A stretch of DNA of 64,000 nt from Triticum aestivum. Its lineage: Eukaryota; Streptophyta; Magnoliopsida; Poales; Poaceae. Location: contig NC_057797.1 of NCBI RefSeq assembly GCF_018294505.1, forward strand, positions 120,657,116 through 120,721,115, written 5' to 3'. This document shows, one piece after another, positions 12,404-26,633 of this stretch. A program made the translations under genes and the position numbers. Every line of letters starts with the position of its first letter. The stretch's first letter is position 1. Under the pieces are notes generated by a model. It had not been told where the DNA came from and did not search any database. It saw only the letters and a list, made by a program, of their open reading frames with translations.

Positions 12404-13897
12404 GTCTCCCACTTGCACTAGAGTCAATAATCTTGTTCACATCGCCATGTGATTAACACTCACAGGTCACATCGCCATGTGACCAACATCCAAAGAGTTT
12501 ACTAGACTCAATAATCTAGTTCACATCACTATGTGATTAACACTCAATGAGTTCTAGGTTTGATCATGTTATGCTTGTGAGAGAGGTTGTAGTCAACGGG
12601 TCTGCAATATTCAGATCCCTATGTATTTCGCAAAACTTTATGTCATATCGTAGATGCTGCTACCACGTTCCACTTGGAGCTATTCCAAATTGTTGCTCCA
12701 TTATACGTATCCGGTATCTCTACTCAGAGCTATCCGGATGGTGTTAAGCTTGCATCGACGTAACTCTTTACGTCGAACTCTTTATCACCTCCATAACCGA
12801 GAAACATTTCCTTATTCCTCTAAGGATAATTTTGACCACTATCTGGTGATCCACTCCTAGATCACCTTTGCACCCTCTTGCCAGACATGTGGCAAGGCAC
12901 ACATCAGGTGCGGTACTCAGCATGGCATACCGTATAGAGCCTATGACAAAAGCATAGGGGACGACCTTCGTCCTTCCTCTTTCTTTTGTCATGGTCAAGC
13001 TTTGAGTCTTACTCAACTTCACACCTTACAACTCAGGTAAGAATCCCTTCTTTGACTGATCTATTTTGAACTCCTTCAAAATCATGTCAAGGTGCGCGTT
13101 CTTTGAAAGTATCATCAGGCGTCTTGATCTATCTCTATAGATCTTGATGCCCAATATGTAAGCAGCTTTATCCAGGTCTTCCTTTGAAAATCACTCTTCA
13201 AACAACCGTTTATGCTTTCCAGAAATTCTACATTATTTCGGATCAACAATATGTCATCCACATATACTTATCAGAAATGTTGTAGTGCTCCCACCCACTT
13301 TCTTGTAAATACAAGTTTCTAGCAAACATTGTATAAACCTAAAAGCTTTGATCATAGAAGGATCGCTGGAGCCAGCATACCTTTTAGCATCCTTAGGATC
13401 GACAAAACTTTGATTGTATCACATACAACTCTTTCTTACGAAAACTGGTAAGAAAATTTGTTTTTGACATCCATCTGTCAGATTTCATAATCAAAAAATA
13501 CAGCTAATGCTAACATGATCCGACGGACTTAAGCATCGCTACGGGTGAGAAATTCTCATCGTAGTCAACTCCTTGAACTTGTGAAAATACTCTTTCCCAC
13601 AAGTCGAGCTTCATAGACGGTAACATTACCGCCCACGTCCGTCTTCTTCTTAAAGATCCATTTATCTCAATGGCTCGCCGATCATCGGGCAAGTCCACCA
13701 AAGTCCATACTTTGTTCTGATACATGGATCATATCTCGGATTTCATGGCTTCTAACCATTTGTCGGAATACGGGCCCACCATCGCTTCTCCATAGCTCGT
13801 AGGTTCATTGTTGTCTAACAACATGATATCTAAGACATGATTACCGTACCACTCAGGAGTAGTACATATCCTTGTCGACCTACGAGGTTCGATAGCA
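12404..13897 (-). pseudogene. Element B pol remnant: reverse transcriptase and RNase H
   Basis: Minus-strand fragments match the Copia reverse transcriptase. A block at 13510-13725 encodes MYQNKVWTLVDLPDD and, after frame changes, QVQGVDYDENFSPVA. A block at 12768-13022 encodes the C-terminal RT region with SIRYAMLS and APDVCLA. Frameshifts and stops separate them, so no functional polyprotein can be made. The segment continues, in element B orientation, the gag-integrase part at 22511-24896. The two were parted by insertion of element A. Confidence 0.85.
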
Positions 13898-13902
13898 ACT
13901 TG

Positions 13903-15647
13903 TGTTGGAAATATGCCCTAGAGGCAATAATAAAAGTATTATTATTATATTTCCTTGTTCATGATAATTGTCTTTTATTCATGCTATAACTGTATTATCC
14001 GGAAATCGTAATACACGTGTGAATACATAGACCACAATATGTCCCTAGTGAGCCTCTAGTTGACTAGCTCGTTGTGATCAACAGATAGTCATGGTTTCCT
14101 GGCTATGGACATTGGATGTCGTTGATAACGGGATCACATCATTAGGAGAATGATGTGATGGACAAGACCCAATCCTAAGACTAGCACAAAAGATCGTGTA
14201 GTTCATTTGCTAGAGCTTTGCCAATGTCAAGTATCTCTTCCTTCGACCATGAGAGCGTGTAACTCCTGGATACGTAGGAGTGCTTTGGGTGTATCAAACG
14301 TCACAACGTAACTGGGTGACTATAAAGGTGCACTACAGGTATCTCCGAAAGTATCTATTGTCTTATGCGGATCGAGACTGGGATTTGTCACTCCGTGTAA
14401 ACGGAGAGGTATCTCTGGGCCCACTCAGTAGGACATCATCATATGCGCAATGTGACCAAGGAGTTGATCACGGGATGATGTGTTACGGAACGAGTAAAGT
14501 GACTTGCCGGTAACGAGATTGAACAAGGTATTGGATACCGACGATCGAATCTCGGGCAAGTAACATACCGATAGACAAAGGGAATTGAATACGGGATTGA
14601 TTAAGTCCTTGACATCGTGGTTCATCCGATGAGATCATCGTGGAACATGTGGGAGCCATCATGGGTATCCAGATCCCGCTGTTGGTTATTGACCGAAGAA
14701 CGTCTCGGTCATGTCTACATGTCTCCCGAACCCGTAGGGTCTACACACTTAAGGTTCGATGACGCTAAGGTTATAAAGGAAGTTTGTATGTGGTTACCGA
14801 ATGTTGTTCGGAGTCCCGGATGAGATCCCGGACGTCACGAGGAGTTCCGGAATGGTCCGGAGGTAAAGATTTATATATGAGAAGTCCTATTTTGGCCACC
14901 GGAAAATGTTCGGGATTTTTCGGTATTGTACCGGGAAGGTTCTAGAAGGTTCCAGAGTGGGGCCCACCTGCATGGGGGGACCCACATGGACGTGGGTAGT
15001 GGGGGCAAGGCCCCACACCCCTGGTCAAGGCGCACCAAGACCCCCCCCCCTTAGAAGGAATAAGATCATATCCGAAGGGATAAGATCAAGATCCCTAAAA
15101 AGGGGGGATAACAATCGGTGGGGAAGGAAATAATGAGATTTCTTTCCTCCCACCTTGGCCAACGCCCCAATGGACTTGGAGGGCAAGAAACCAGCCCCTC
15201 CACCCCTATATATAGTGGGGAGGCGCATGGGAGCTATACATGAAGTTCTGGCGCAGCCCTCCCTCTCCCAAGTGCTCCTCCTCTCTCACGGTGCTTGGCG
15301 AAGCCCTGCAGGATTGCCACGCTCCTCCACCACCACCACGCCGTTGTGCTGCTGTTGGATGGAGTCTTCCTCAACCTCTCCCTCTCTCCTTGCTGGATCA
15401 AGGCGTGGGAGACGTCATCGGGCTGTACGTGTGTTGAACGCGGAGGTGCCGTGCGTTCGGCACTTGATCATCGGTGATTTGAATCACGACGAGTACGACT
15501 CCATCAACCCCGTTCACTTGAACGCTTCCGCTTAGCGATCTACAAGGGTATGTAGATGCACTCTCCTTCTACTCGTAGCTGGTTTCTCCATAGATAGATC
15601 TTGGTGACACGTAGGAAAATTTTGAATTTCTGCTACGTTCCCCAATA
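13903..15647 (+). repeat. 5' LTR of element A
   Basis: 1745 bp, with the canonical TGTTGGAAATATG start. The terminal ACA is mutated to ATA at 15645-15647. A TATATATA promoter motif sits near 15208, before the C/T-rich transcribed leader. Confidence 0.93.
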
Positions 15648-16936
15648 GTGGCATCATGAGCTAGGTCTATTGCGTAGATTCTTTGCACGAGTAGAACACA
15701 AAGTAGTTGTGGGCGTTGATTTTGTTCAATATGCTTACCGTTACTAGTCCAATCTTGTTTCGACGGTATTGTGGGATGAAGCGGCCCGGACCGACCTTAC
15801 ACGTACTCTTACGTGAGACAGGTTCCACCGATTGACATGCACTTGGTGCATAAGGTGGCTAGCGGGTGCCAGTCTCTCCCACTTTAGTCGGAACGGATTC
15901 GATGAAAAGGGTCCTTATGAAGGGTAAATAGCAATTGGCATATCACGTTGTGGTTTTGCGTAGGTAAGAAACGTTCTTGCTAGAAACCCATAGCAGCCAC
16001 GTAAAACATGCAACAACAATTAGAGGACGTCTAACTTGTTTTTGCAGGGTATGCTATGTGATGTGATATGGCCAAAAGGATGTGATGAATGATATATGTG
16101 ATGTATGAGATTGATCATGTTCTTGTAATAGGAATCACGACTTGCATGTCGATGAGTATGACAACCGGCAGGAGCCATAGGAGTTGTCTTTATTTTTGTA
16201 TGACCTGCGTGTCATTGAAGAACGCCATGTAACTTACTTTACTTTATTGCTAAACGCGTTAGCCATAGAAGTAGAAGTAGTCGTTGGCGTGACAACTTCA
16301 TGAAGACACGATGATGGAGATCATGGTGTCAAGCCGGTGAAAAGATGATCATGGAGCCCCGAAGATGGAGATCAATGGAGCTATATGATATTGGCCATAT
16401 CATGTCACAACTATATAATTGCATGTGATGTTTATTATGTTTATGCATCTTGTTTACTTAGGACGACGGTAGTAAATAAGATGATCCCTTACAAAATTTC
16501 AAGAAGTGTTCTCCCCTAACTGTGCACCGTTGCTACAGTTCGTCGCTTCTAAGCACCACGTGATGATCGGGTGTGATGGATTCTTACGTTCACATACAAC
16601 GGGTGTAAGACAGTTTTACACAGCGAAAACACTTAGGGTTAACTTGACGAGCCTAGCATGTGCAGACATGGCCTCGGAACACGGAGACCGAAAGGTCGAG
16701 CATGAGTCGTATGGTAGATACGATCAACATGAAGATGTTCACTGATGATGACTAGTCCGTCTCACGTGATGATCGGACACGGCCTAGTTGACTCGGATCA
16801 TGTGATCACTTAGATGACCAGAGGGATGTCTATCTAAGTGGGAGTTCATAAGATGAACTTAATTATCCTGAACATAGTCAAAAGACCTTTTGCAAATTAT
16901 GTCGTAAGCTCGCGCTTTAGTTCCACTGTTTAGATA

Positions 16937-19900
16937 TGTTCCTAGAGAAAATATAGTTGAAAGTTGATAGTAGCGATTATGCGATCAGTAGAAAGCTTAT
17001 GTCCTTAATGCACCGCTCAGTGTGCTGAACCCCAACGTCGTTTGTCGATGTTGCGAACATCGGACATGCACGTTTTGATAACTACGTGATAGTTCAATTA
17101 AATGGTTTAAGTAGAGGCACCAAAGACGTTTTCGAAACGTCGCGGAACATATGAGATGTTTCGAGGGCTGAAATTGGGATTTCAGGCTCGTGCCCACGTC
17201 AAGAGGTATAAGACCTCCGACGATTTTCTTAGCCTGCAAACTAAGGGAGAAAAGCTCAATCGTTGAGCTTGTGCTCAGATTGTCTGAGCACAACAATCAC
17301 TTGAATCGAGTGGGAGTTGATCCTCCAGATGAGATAGTGATGTTTCCCCAAAGTCATTGCCTCCAAGCTGCTAGAGCTTCGTGATTAACTATAACATATC
17401 AGGGATAGATATGATGATCCTTGAAATATTCATGATGTTTGACACCGCGAAAGTAGAAATCAAGAAGGAGCATCAATTGTTGATGGTTGGTGAAACCACT
17501 AGTTTCAAGAAGGGCAAGGGAACAAAGGGATACTTCATGAAACGGCAATTCAGCTGCTGCTCTAGTGAAGAAACCCAAGGTTGAACCCAAACCCGAGACT
17601 AAGTGCTTCTGTAATAAGGGGAACAACCACTGGAGCAGCATTACCCTAGATACTTGGTAGATGAGAAGGCTGGCAAGGTCGATAGAAGTATATTGGATAT
17701 ACATTATGTTAATGTGTACTTTACTAGTACTCCTAGTAGCACCAGGGAATTGGATACCGGTTCGGTTGCTAAGTGTTAGTAACTCGAAATAAAAGCTACG
17801 GAATAAACGGAGACTAGCTAAAGGTGAGCTGACGATATATGTTGGAAGTGTTTCCAAGGTTGATATGATCAAGCATCGCACGCTCCCTCTACCACCGAGA
17901 TTGGTGTTTGCGTTGAGCATAGACATGATTGGATTATGTCTATCGCAATACGGTTATTCATTTAAGGAGAATAATGGTTACTCTATTTTTGAATAATACC
18001 TTCAATGGTCTTGCACCTAAAGGAATGGTTTATTGAATCTCGGTCGTAGTGATACACATTTTCATGCCAAAAGATATAAGATAGTAATGATAGTACCACT
18101 TACTTGTGGCACTGCCATGTAAGTCATAATGGTATAAAACGCATGAAGAAGCTCCATGTTGATGGATCTTTGGACTCACTCGTTTTTGAAAAGTTTGAGA
18201 CATGCGAACCATGTCTATTGGTGTATATGCATGAAGAAACTCCATGCAAATGGATCGTTCGGACTCACTTGATTTTGAATCACTTGAGATATGCAAATCA
18301 TACCACATGGGCAAGATGACTGAAAAGCCTCATTTTCAGTAAGATGGTACAAGATAGCAACTTGTTGGAAGTAACACATTTTGATGTGTGCAGTCGAATG
18401 AGTGCTGAGGCATGCAGTGAATATCATTATGTTCTTACTTCACAGATGATTCGAGTAAATGTTGAGTATATTTACTTGATGAAACACAAGTCTGAATTAT
18501 TGAATGGTTCAAGTATTTCAGAGTGAAGTAGCAGATCATTGTGACAAGAGGATAAAATGTCTATGATATGATCATAGAGATGAATATCTGAGTTGCGAGT
18601 TTTGGCACACAATTAAGACATTGTGGAAATTGTTTCGCAATTAATACCGCCTGGAACACCATAATGTGATGGTGTGTCCGAACATCATAGTTGCACCCTA
18701 TTGGATATGGTGCGTACCATGATGTCTCTTATCGAATTACCACTATCGTTCATGGGTTAGGCATTAGAGACAACCACATTCACTTTAAATAGGGCACCAC
18801 GTAATTCCGATGAGATGACACCGTATGAATTATGGTTTAGAGAAACCTAAGTTGTCGTTTCTTAAAAGTTTGGGGCTGCGACGCTTATATGAAAAAGTTT
18901 CAGGTTGATAAGCTCGAACCCAAAGCGGATAAAATGCATCTTCATAGGAAACCCAAAACAGTTGGGTATACCTCCTAATTCAGATCCGAAAGCAATATGG
19001 ATTATTTCTAGAATCGGGTCCTTTCTCGAGGAAAAGTTTCTCTCAAAAGAATTGAGTGGGAGGATGGTGGAGACTTGATGAGGTTATTGAACCGTCTCTT
19101 CAACTAGTGTGTGACAGGGCACAGGGAGTTGTTCCTGTGGCACCTACACCAATTGAAGTGGAAGCTTATGATATTGATCATGAAACTTCGGATCAAGTCA
19201 CTCCCAAACCTCGTAGGATGACAAGGATGCGTACTACTTCAGAGTGGTACGTAATCCTGTCTTGAAGGTCATGTTGCTAGACAACAATGAACCTACGAGC
19301 TATGGAGAAGCGATGGTGGGCCCGGATTCCGATAAATGGCTTGAGGCCATAAAATCCGAGAGAGGATCCATGTATGAAAACAAAGTGTAGACTTTGGCAG
19401 AACGGCTCGATGGTCGTAAGGCTAATGAGTACAGATGGATTTCAAAAGGAAGACGGACAATGATGGTAAATGTCACCATTAAGAAAGCTCGACTTGTCGT
19501 TAAGATGTTTTCCGACAAGTTCAAGGAGTTGACTACGATGAGATTTTCTCACTCGTAGCGATGCTAAGAGTCTGTTGGAATTATATTAGCGATTACTGCA
19601 TTATTTATGAAATCTTGCAGATAGGATGTCAAAACATTGTTTCCTCGACGATTTTAATGAGGAAAGGTTGTATGTGATACAACCGGAAGGTTTTGTCAAT
19701 CCCGAAAGATGCTAATAAGTATGCAAAGCTCCAGCAATCCTTCTAAGGACTGGAGTGAGCATCTCGGAGTTGGAATGTTTGCTTTGATGATGATCAAAAA
19801 TTTTGGGTTTGTACAAAGTTTATGAGAAACTTGTATTTCCAAAGAAGTGAGTGGGAGCACTATAGAATTTCTGATGAGTATATGTTGTTGACATATTGTT

Positions 19901-20610
19901 GATCAGAAATGACGTAGAATTTCTTGAAAGCATATAGGGTTATTTTGAAAGTGTTTTTCAATGGAAAGCCTGGATTAAGCTACTTGAACATTGAGCATCA
20001 AGATCTATAAGGATAGATCAAAATGCTTAATAATACTTTCAAATGAGCACATACCTTGACATGATCTTGAAGGTGTTCAAGATGGACCAGTCAAAGAAGG
20101 AGTTCTTGCCTGAGTTGTAAGGTACGAAGTTAAGACTTAAAGCTCGACCACGGCAGAATAGAGAGAAAGGACGAAGGTCGTCCCCTATGCTTAAGACGTA
20201 GGCTCTTCAGTATGCTATGCTGTGTACCGCACCTGAAGTGTGCCTTGCCATGAGTCAGTCAAGGGGTACAAGAGTGATCCAAAAATGGCTCATAGGACAG
20301 CGGTCAAAGTTATCCTTAGTAACTAGTGGACTAAGGAATTTTCTCGATTATGGAGGTGGTAAAAGAGTTCGTCGTAAAGGTTACGACGATGCAAGCTTGA
20401 CACCTATCCGGATAGCTCTGAGTAGAGAGACCGGATACATATAATGGAGCAATAATTTAGAATAGCTCCAAGTAGAACAGTTGTTTGGAATAGCTCCAAA
20501 TAGAGCGTGGTAGCTACATCTAGGAGATGACATAGAGATTTGTAAAACACACACAGATCTGAAAGGTTCGGACCCGTTGACTAAAACCTCTCTCACAAGC
20601 AACATGATCA
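16937..20610 (+). pseudogene. Element A degraded gag-pol
   Basis: Order and spacing match the intact frame of element C, but the reading frame is broken many times. Recognisable pieces are the gag start FLEKI-like region near 16937, a gag piece around 17260-17345 (HNNHLNRVGVDPPDE), gag-pre-integrase near 18140-18220 (ETCEPCL), integrase near 18344-18430, a linker with RRMTRMRTTSEWY at 19056-19265, RT pieces at 19300-19560 and RNase H remains up to about 20610. No domain is intact, so this cannot encode transposition proteins. Confidence 0.85.
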
Positions 20611-20766
20611 AACCTAAAACTCATTGAGTATTAATCACATAGTGATGTGAACTAGACTACTGATTCTAGTAAACTCTTGGGTGTTAGTCACATGGCGATG
20701 TGACCTGTGAGTGTTAATCACATGGCGATGTGAACTAGATTATTGACTCTAGTGCAAGTGGGAGAC

Positions 20767-22510
20767 TGTTGGAAATATGCCCTAGAGGCAATAATAAAAG
20801 TATTATTATTATATTTCCTTGTTCATGATAATTGTCTTTTATTCATGCTATAACTGTATTATCCGGAAATCGTAATACACGTGTGAATACATAGACCACA
20901 ATATGTCCCTAGTGAGCCTCTAGTTGACTAGCTCGTTGTGATCAACAGATAGTCATGGTTTCCTGGCTATGGATATTGGATGTCGTTGATAACGGGATCA
21001 CATCATTAGGAGAATGATGTGATGGGCAAGACCCAATCCTAAGACTAACACAAAAGATCGTGTAGTTCATTTGCTAGAGCTTTGCCAATGTCAAGTATCT
21101 CTTCCTTCGACCATGAGAGCGTGTAACTCCTGGATACCGTAGGAGTGCTTTGGGTGTATCAAACGTCACAACGTAACTGGGTGACTATAAAGGTGCACTA
21201 CAGGTATCTCCGAAAGTATCTATTGTCTTATGCGGATCGAGACTGGGATTTGTCACTCCGTGTAAACGGAGAGGTATCTCTGGGCCCACTCGGTAGGACA
21301 TCATCATATGCGCAATGTGACCAAGGAGTTGATCACGGGATGATGTGTTACGGAACGAGTAAAGTGACTTGCCGGTAACGAGATTGAACAAGGTATTGGA
21401 TACCGACGATCGAATCTCGGGCAAGTAACATACCGATAGACAAAGGGAATTGAATACGGGATTGATTAAGTCCTTGACATCGTGGTTCATCCGATGAGAT
21501 CATCGTGGAACATGTGGGAGCCATCATGGGTATCCAGATCCCGCTGTTGGTTATTGACCGGAGAACGTCTCGGTCATGTCTACATGTCTCCCGAACCCGC
21601 AGGGTCTACACACTTAAGGTTCGATGACGCTAGGGTTATAAAGGAAGTTTGTATGTGGTTACCGAATGTTGTTCGGAGTCCCGGATGAGATCCCGGATGT
21701 CACGAGGAGTTCCGGAATGGTCCGGAGGTAAAGATTTATATATGGGAAGTCCTATTTTGGCTACCGGAAAATGTTCGGGATTTTTCGATATTGTACCGGG
21801 AAGGTTCTAGAAGGTTCCGGAGTGGGGCCCACCTGCATGGGGGGACCCACATGGACGTGGGTAGTGGGGGCAAGGCCCCACACCCCTGGTCAAGGCGCAC
21901 CAAGATCCCCCCTTAGAAGGAATAAGATCATATCCCGAAGGGATAAGATCAAGATCCCTAAAAAGGGGGGATAACAATCGGTGGGGAAGGAAATAATGAG
22001 ATTTCTTTCCTCCCACCTTGGCCAACGCCCCAATGGATTTGGAGGGCAAGAAACCAGCCCCTCCACCCCTATATATAGTGGGGAGGCGCATGGGAGCTAT
22101 ACATGAAGTTCTGGCGCAGCCCTCCCTCTCCCAAGTGCTCCTCCTCTCTCGCGGTGCTTGGCGAAGCCCTGCGGGATTGCCACGCTCCTCCACCACCACC
22201 ACGCCGTTGTGCTGCTGTTGGATGGAGTCTTCCTCAACCTCTCCCTCTCTCCTTGCTGGATCAAGGCGTGGGAGACGTCATCGGGCTGTACGTGTGTTGA
22301 ACGCGGAGGTGCCGTGCGTTCGGCACTTGATCATCGGTGATTTGAATCACGACGAGTACGACTCCATCAACCCCGTTCACTTGAACGCTTCCGCTTAGCG
22401 ATCTACAAGGGTATCTAGATGCACTCTCCTTCTACTCGTAGCTGGTTTCTCCATAGATAGATCTTGGTGACACGTAGGAAAATTTTGAATTTCTGCTACG
22501 TTCCCCAACA
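20767..22510 (+). repeat. 3' LTR of element A
   Basis: 1744 bp, from TGTTGGAAATATG to CCCCAACA. It is followed immediately by the ACTTG target duplication and then by the continuation of element B. Confidence 0.93.
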
Positions 22511-24896
22511 ACTTGATCCTGATCACTATCATTAACTTCCTATTCAACAGATGTAGGCGCCACAGAAAACATCTTTCTGTGTTGCATCACTCTCTGGTTG
22601 AAGTAAATGTTCGACAACCTCATCAAGTTTTATCTTCCTCCCACTCAATTCTTTCGAGAGAAACTCCTTCTCGAGAAAGGACCCGTTCTTAGCGACAAAC
22701 AATTTGCCCTCGGATCTGAGATAGAAGGTATACCCAACTGTCACCTTTGGGTATCCTATGAAGATGTGTTTGTCCGCTTTGGGTTCGAGCTTCTCCGGCT
22801 GAAACCTTAAGCATCGCAGCCCCAAACGTTAAGAAACGACAACTTTGGTTTCTTGCCAAACCAATGTTCACACGACGTCGTCTCAACGGACTTAGATGGT
22901 GTCCTATCTAAAGTGAATGCAGCTGTCTCTAACGCATAACCTCAAAATGAAAACGGTAGATCGGTAAGAGACATCATAGATCACACCATATCTCATAAGG
23001 TTCGATTACGACGTCCGGACACACCATTACCCTGTGGTGTTCCAGGTGGCTTCAACTGTGAAACAATTCCACAATGTCTTAAGTGATTGCCAAACTCATA
23101 ACTCAGAAATTCTCATCGATCAGATCGCATGAATTTGATCTTCTTGTTATGATGGTTCTTAACTTCACTCTGAAATCGCTTGAACTTTTCAAACGTTTCA
23201 GACTTGTGCTTCATTAAGTAAATATACCTATATCTACTCAAATCGTCAGCGAAGATGAGAAAATAGCGATATCCACCGCACGCTTCAATTCTCATTGGAT
23301 CACATGCATCAGCATGTATGATTTCCAACAAGTCACTTGCCCATTTCATTGTACCTAAAAACGGGGTCTGAGTCATCCTGCCCATGAGGCATGGCTCGCA
23401 TGTGTCAAGCGATTCAAAATCAAGTGACTCCAAACATCCATCGACACAGAGTTTCTTCATGCATCTTACGCCAATATGACCTGAGCGGCAGTGCCACAAG
23501 AAAGTGGTACTATCTACATCTTTTGGCGTGAGCATGTGTATTACCACGAACGAGATTCACTGGACCATTCACATAGGGTGCATGACCATGAAAGGTATTA
23601 TTCATGTAAACAGAATAACCATTATTCTCTAACTTAAATGAATAACCGTATTGCAATGAACATGATCTAATCATATTCATGCTCAATGTAGACACTTGAT
23701 AACATTTATCTAGGTTCAATACTAATCCCGAAGGCAGATGAAGCGTGTGATGGTGATCTCATCAACTTTGGAAACACTTCCAACACACATCGTCACCTCG
23801 CCCTTAGCCAGTCTCCGTTTAGTCCGTAGCTTTTGCTTCAAGTCACCAATAATAGCAACTGAACCGGTATCCAATACCCAGGTGCTACCAGGAGTACTAG
23901 TGAGGTACACATTAATAACACATATATACTTTGTTGAAGTTGCCAGCCTTCTTATCTACCATGCATTTGGGGTAATTCCGCTACCAGTGACCGTTCCCCT
24001 TACAATAGAAGCACTTAGTCTCGGGTTTGGGTTCAACCTTGGGTTCCTTCAATGGAGCGGCAACTGGTTTGCCATCCATGAAGTTTTCCTTCTAGCCCTT
24101 GCCCTTCTTGAAACCAGTGGTCTTGTTAAACCATCAACACTTGATGCTCCTTAATTTCTACCTTTTGCGGTCTTAAGCAGCGCCAATAGTTCTGGGATCA
24201 ACTCCATCCCTTGCATGTCATAGTTCATCACAAAGATCTAGTAGCTTAGTGATAGTGTCTAGAGAACTCTATCAATCACTATCTTATCTGGAAGTTTAAC
24301 TTCCACTTGGTTTAAGTGATTGTAGCACCCAGACATTCTGAGCACATGCTCACTAGCTGAGCTATTCTCCTCCATCTTGTTGGCAAAAGAACTTGTCAGA
24401 GGTCTCATACCTCTCAACACGGGCATCAGCCTGAAATCCCAATTTCAGCTCTTGGAACATCTCATATGTCTTATGGCGTTCAAAACGTCATTGGAATCCC
24501 GATTCTAAGCCGTAAAGTATGGTGCACTAAACTATCAAGTAGTCATCAGGATGTGTTTGTCAGGTGTTCACAACATCCACAGACGACGTTGTAGGGGTTT
24601 GCACATCGAGCGGTGCATCAAAGACATAAGCCTTCTGTGTAGCAGTGTGGACACTCCTCGGACTACGGACCCAGTCCGCATCATTGCATACCATATCTTT
24701 CAACTTAGTCTTTCTTTAGGATCGCATTGAAACAAGGAGCTACAACGTGAGATATTTATCTATAACATATTTGCAAAGACAATTTAGACTATGTTCATGA
24801 TAATTAAGTTCATCTAATCAAATTATTTAATGAACTCCCACTCAGATAGACATCCCTCTAGTCATCTAAGTGATAATGATCCGAGTCAACTAGGCC
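22511..24896 (-). pseudogene. Element B gag-protease-integrase remnant
   Basis: Minus-strand pieces of the Copia polyprotein follow one another in order. Gag remains lie at about 24170-24880. The protease core WVLDTGSVA is at 23722-23910. The gag-pre-integrase and integrase part is at 23113-23547, with WHCRSGHIGV, DTCEPCL and a terminal MRSDR. The integrase C-terminal part is at 22544-22825, with EKLEPKADKHIFIGYPK. Several frameshifts and stops separate them. The integrase-like stretch of 144 codons is the longest survivor. Element A interrupts the coding order just after this block. Confidence 0.87.
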
Positions 24897-24901
24897 GTGT
24901 C

Positions 24902-26633
24902 TGTTGGGTTTCGTAGTAATTTCAAAAACTTTCCTACGCACACGCAAGATCATGTGATGCACAGCAACGAGAGGGGAGAGTGCTGTCTACGTACCCACGC
25001 AGACCGACTGTGGAAGCGTTGACACAGCGTAGAGGAAGTAGTCGTACGTCTTCACGATCCAATCGATCAAGCACCGAAACTACGGTACCTCCGAGTTCGA
25101 GCACACGTTCAGCTCGATGACGATCCCCGGACTCCGATCCAGCAAAGTGTCGGGGAAGAGTTCCGTCAGCACGACGGCGTGGTGACGATCTTGATGTACT
25201 ACAGCAGCAGGGCTTCGCCTAAACTCCGCTACAGTATTATCGAGGACTATGGTGGCTGGGGGCACCGCACACGGCTAAGGAATAGATCACGTGGATCAAC
25301 TTGTGTGTTTCTGGGGTGCCTCTGCCTCAGTATATAAAGGACTAGAGGGGGGAGGCTGGCCGGCCAAGCTTGGCTCGCCAGGAGAGTCCTACTCCCTCTG
25401 GGAGTAGGATTCCCCCCCCCCAATCCTAGTTGGAATAGGATTCGCGAAGGGGGAAAAGAGAGAGAGGGGGCCGGCCACCTCTCCTAGTCCTAATAGGACT
25501 AGGGGAAGGGGGAGGCGCGCAGCCCATGTAGGGCTGCCTCTTCTCTTTTCCACTAAAGCCCATCATGGCCCATTTAGCTCCCGGGGGGTTCCGGTAACCT
25601 TCCCGGTAATCCGGTAAAATCCCGATTTCACCCGGAACACTTCCGATATCCAAACATAGGCTTCCAATATATCAATCTTTACATCTCAACCATTTCGAGA
25701 CTCCTCGTCATGTCCGTGATCACATCCGGGACTCCGAACAACCTTCGGTACATCAAAATGCATAAAGTCATAATATAACTGTCATCGTAACCTTAAGCGT
25801 GCGGACCCTACGGGTTCGAGAACAATGTAGACATGACCGAGACATGTCTCCGGTCAATAACCAATAGCGGGACCTGGATGCCCATATTGGCTCCTACATA
25901 TTCTACGAAGATCTTTATCGGTCAGACCGCATAACAACATACGTTGTTCCCTTTGTCATCGGTATGTTACTTGCCCGAGATTCGATCGTCGGTATCCCAT
26001 ACCTAGTTCAATCTCGTTGCCGACAAGTCTCTTTACTCGTTCCGTAATACATCATCTCGCAACTAACTCATTAGTTGCAATGCTTGCAAGGCTTATGTGA
26101 TGTGCATTACCGAGAGGGCCCAGAGATACCTCTCCGACAATCGGAGTGACAAAACCTAATCTCGAAATACGCCAACCCAACATGTACCTTTGGAGACACC
26201 TGTAGTACTCCTTTATAATCACCCAGTTACGTTGTGACGTTTGGTAGTACCCAAAGTGTTCCTCCGGTAAACGGGAGTTGCATAATCTCATAGTTACAGG
26301 AACATGTATAAGTCATGAAGAAAGCAATAGCAACATACTAAACGATCGGGTGCTAAGCTAATGGAATGGGTCATGTCAATCAGATCATTCTCTTAATGAT
26401 GTGATCCCGTTAATCAAATAACAACTCATTGTTCATGGTTAGGAAACATAACCATCTTTGATTAACGAGCTAGTCAAGTAGAGGCATACTAGTGACACTT
26501 TGTTTGTCTATGTATTCACACATGTATTATGTTTTCGGTTAATACAATTCTAGCATGAATAATAAACCTTTTATCATGATTATAAGGAAATAAATAATAA
26601 CTTTATTATTGCCTCTAGGGCATATTTCCTTCA
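24902..26633 (-). mobile_element. Solo LTR of the Angela-like (TGAAGG) family, minus strand
   Basis: 1732 bp, from TGTTGGGTTTCG to CATATTTCCTTCA on the plus strand, the reverse of the TGAAGGAAATATGCCC start seen in element D. A perfect 5-bp duplication GTGTC flanks it (24897-24901 and 26634-26638), and no internal region is attached. This is therefore a solo LTR left by LTR-LTR recombination. It sits in the untranslated leader of element B. Confidence 0.95.

Larger units (their letters stand above)
13903..22510 (+). mobile_element. Copia retrotransposon A (WIS/BARE-like), plus strand, nested in B
   Basis: LTRs at 13903-15647 (1745 bp) and 20767-22510 (1744 bp) start TGTTGGAAATATGCCC. The left copy ends CCCAATA and the right copy CCCAACA. 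A perfect ACTTG duplication flanks the element (13898-13902 and 22511-22515). The primer-binding site GTGGCATCATGAGC follows the left LTR, and the polypurine tract AAGTGGGAGAC (20756-20766) precedes the right LTR. About 18 LTR substitutions by hand count (about 1 percent) make it younger than B. The internal coding region is heavily broken although the LTRs are similar, so it probably moved as a defective copy using proteins supplied in trans. Confidence 0.95.

Noticed and set aside
14280..14513. 77-codon frame repeated almost unchanged at 21145-21378
   Set aside because: The two positions are equivalent places in the two LTRs of element A. The similarity is LTR identity.
13898..22515. Possibility that A and B are one rearranged element
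   Set aside because: The perfect ACTTG duplication around A and the continuous B coding order on either side show simple nested insertion.
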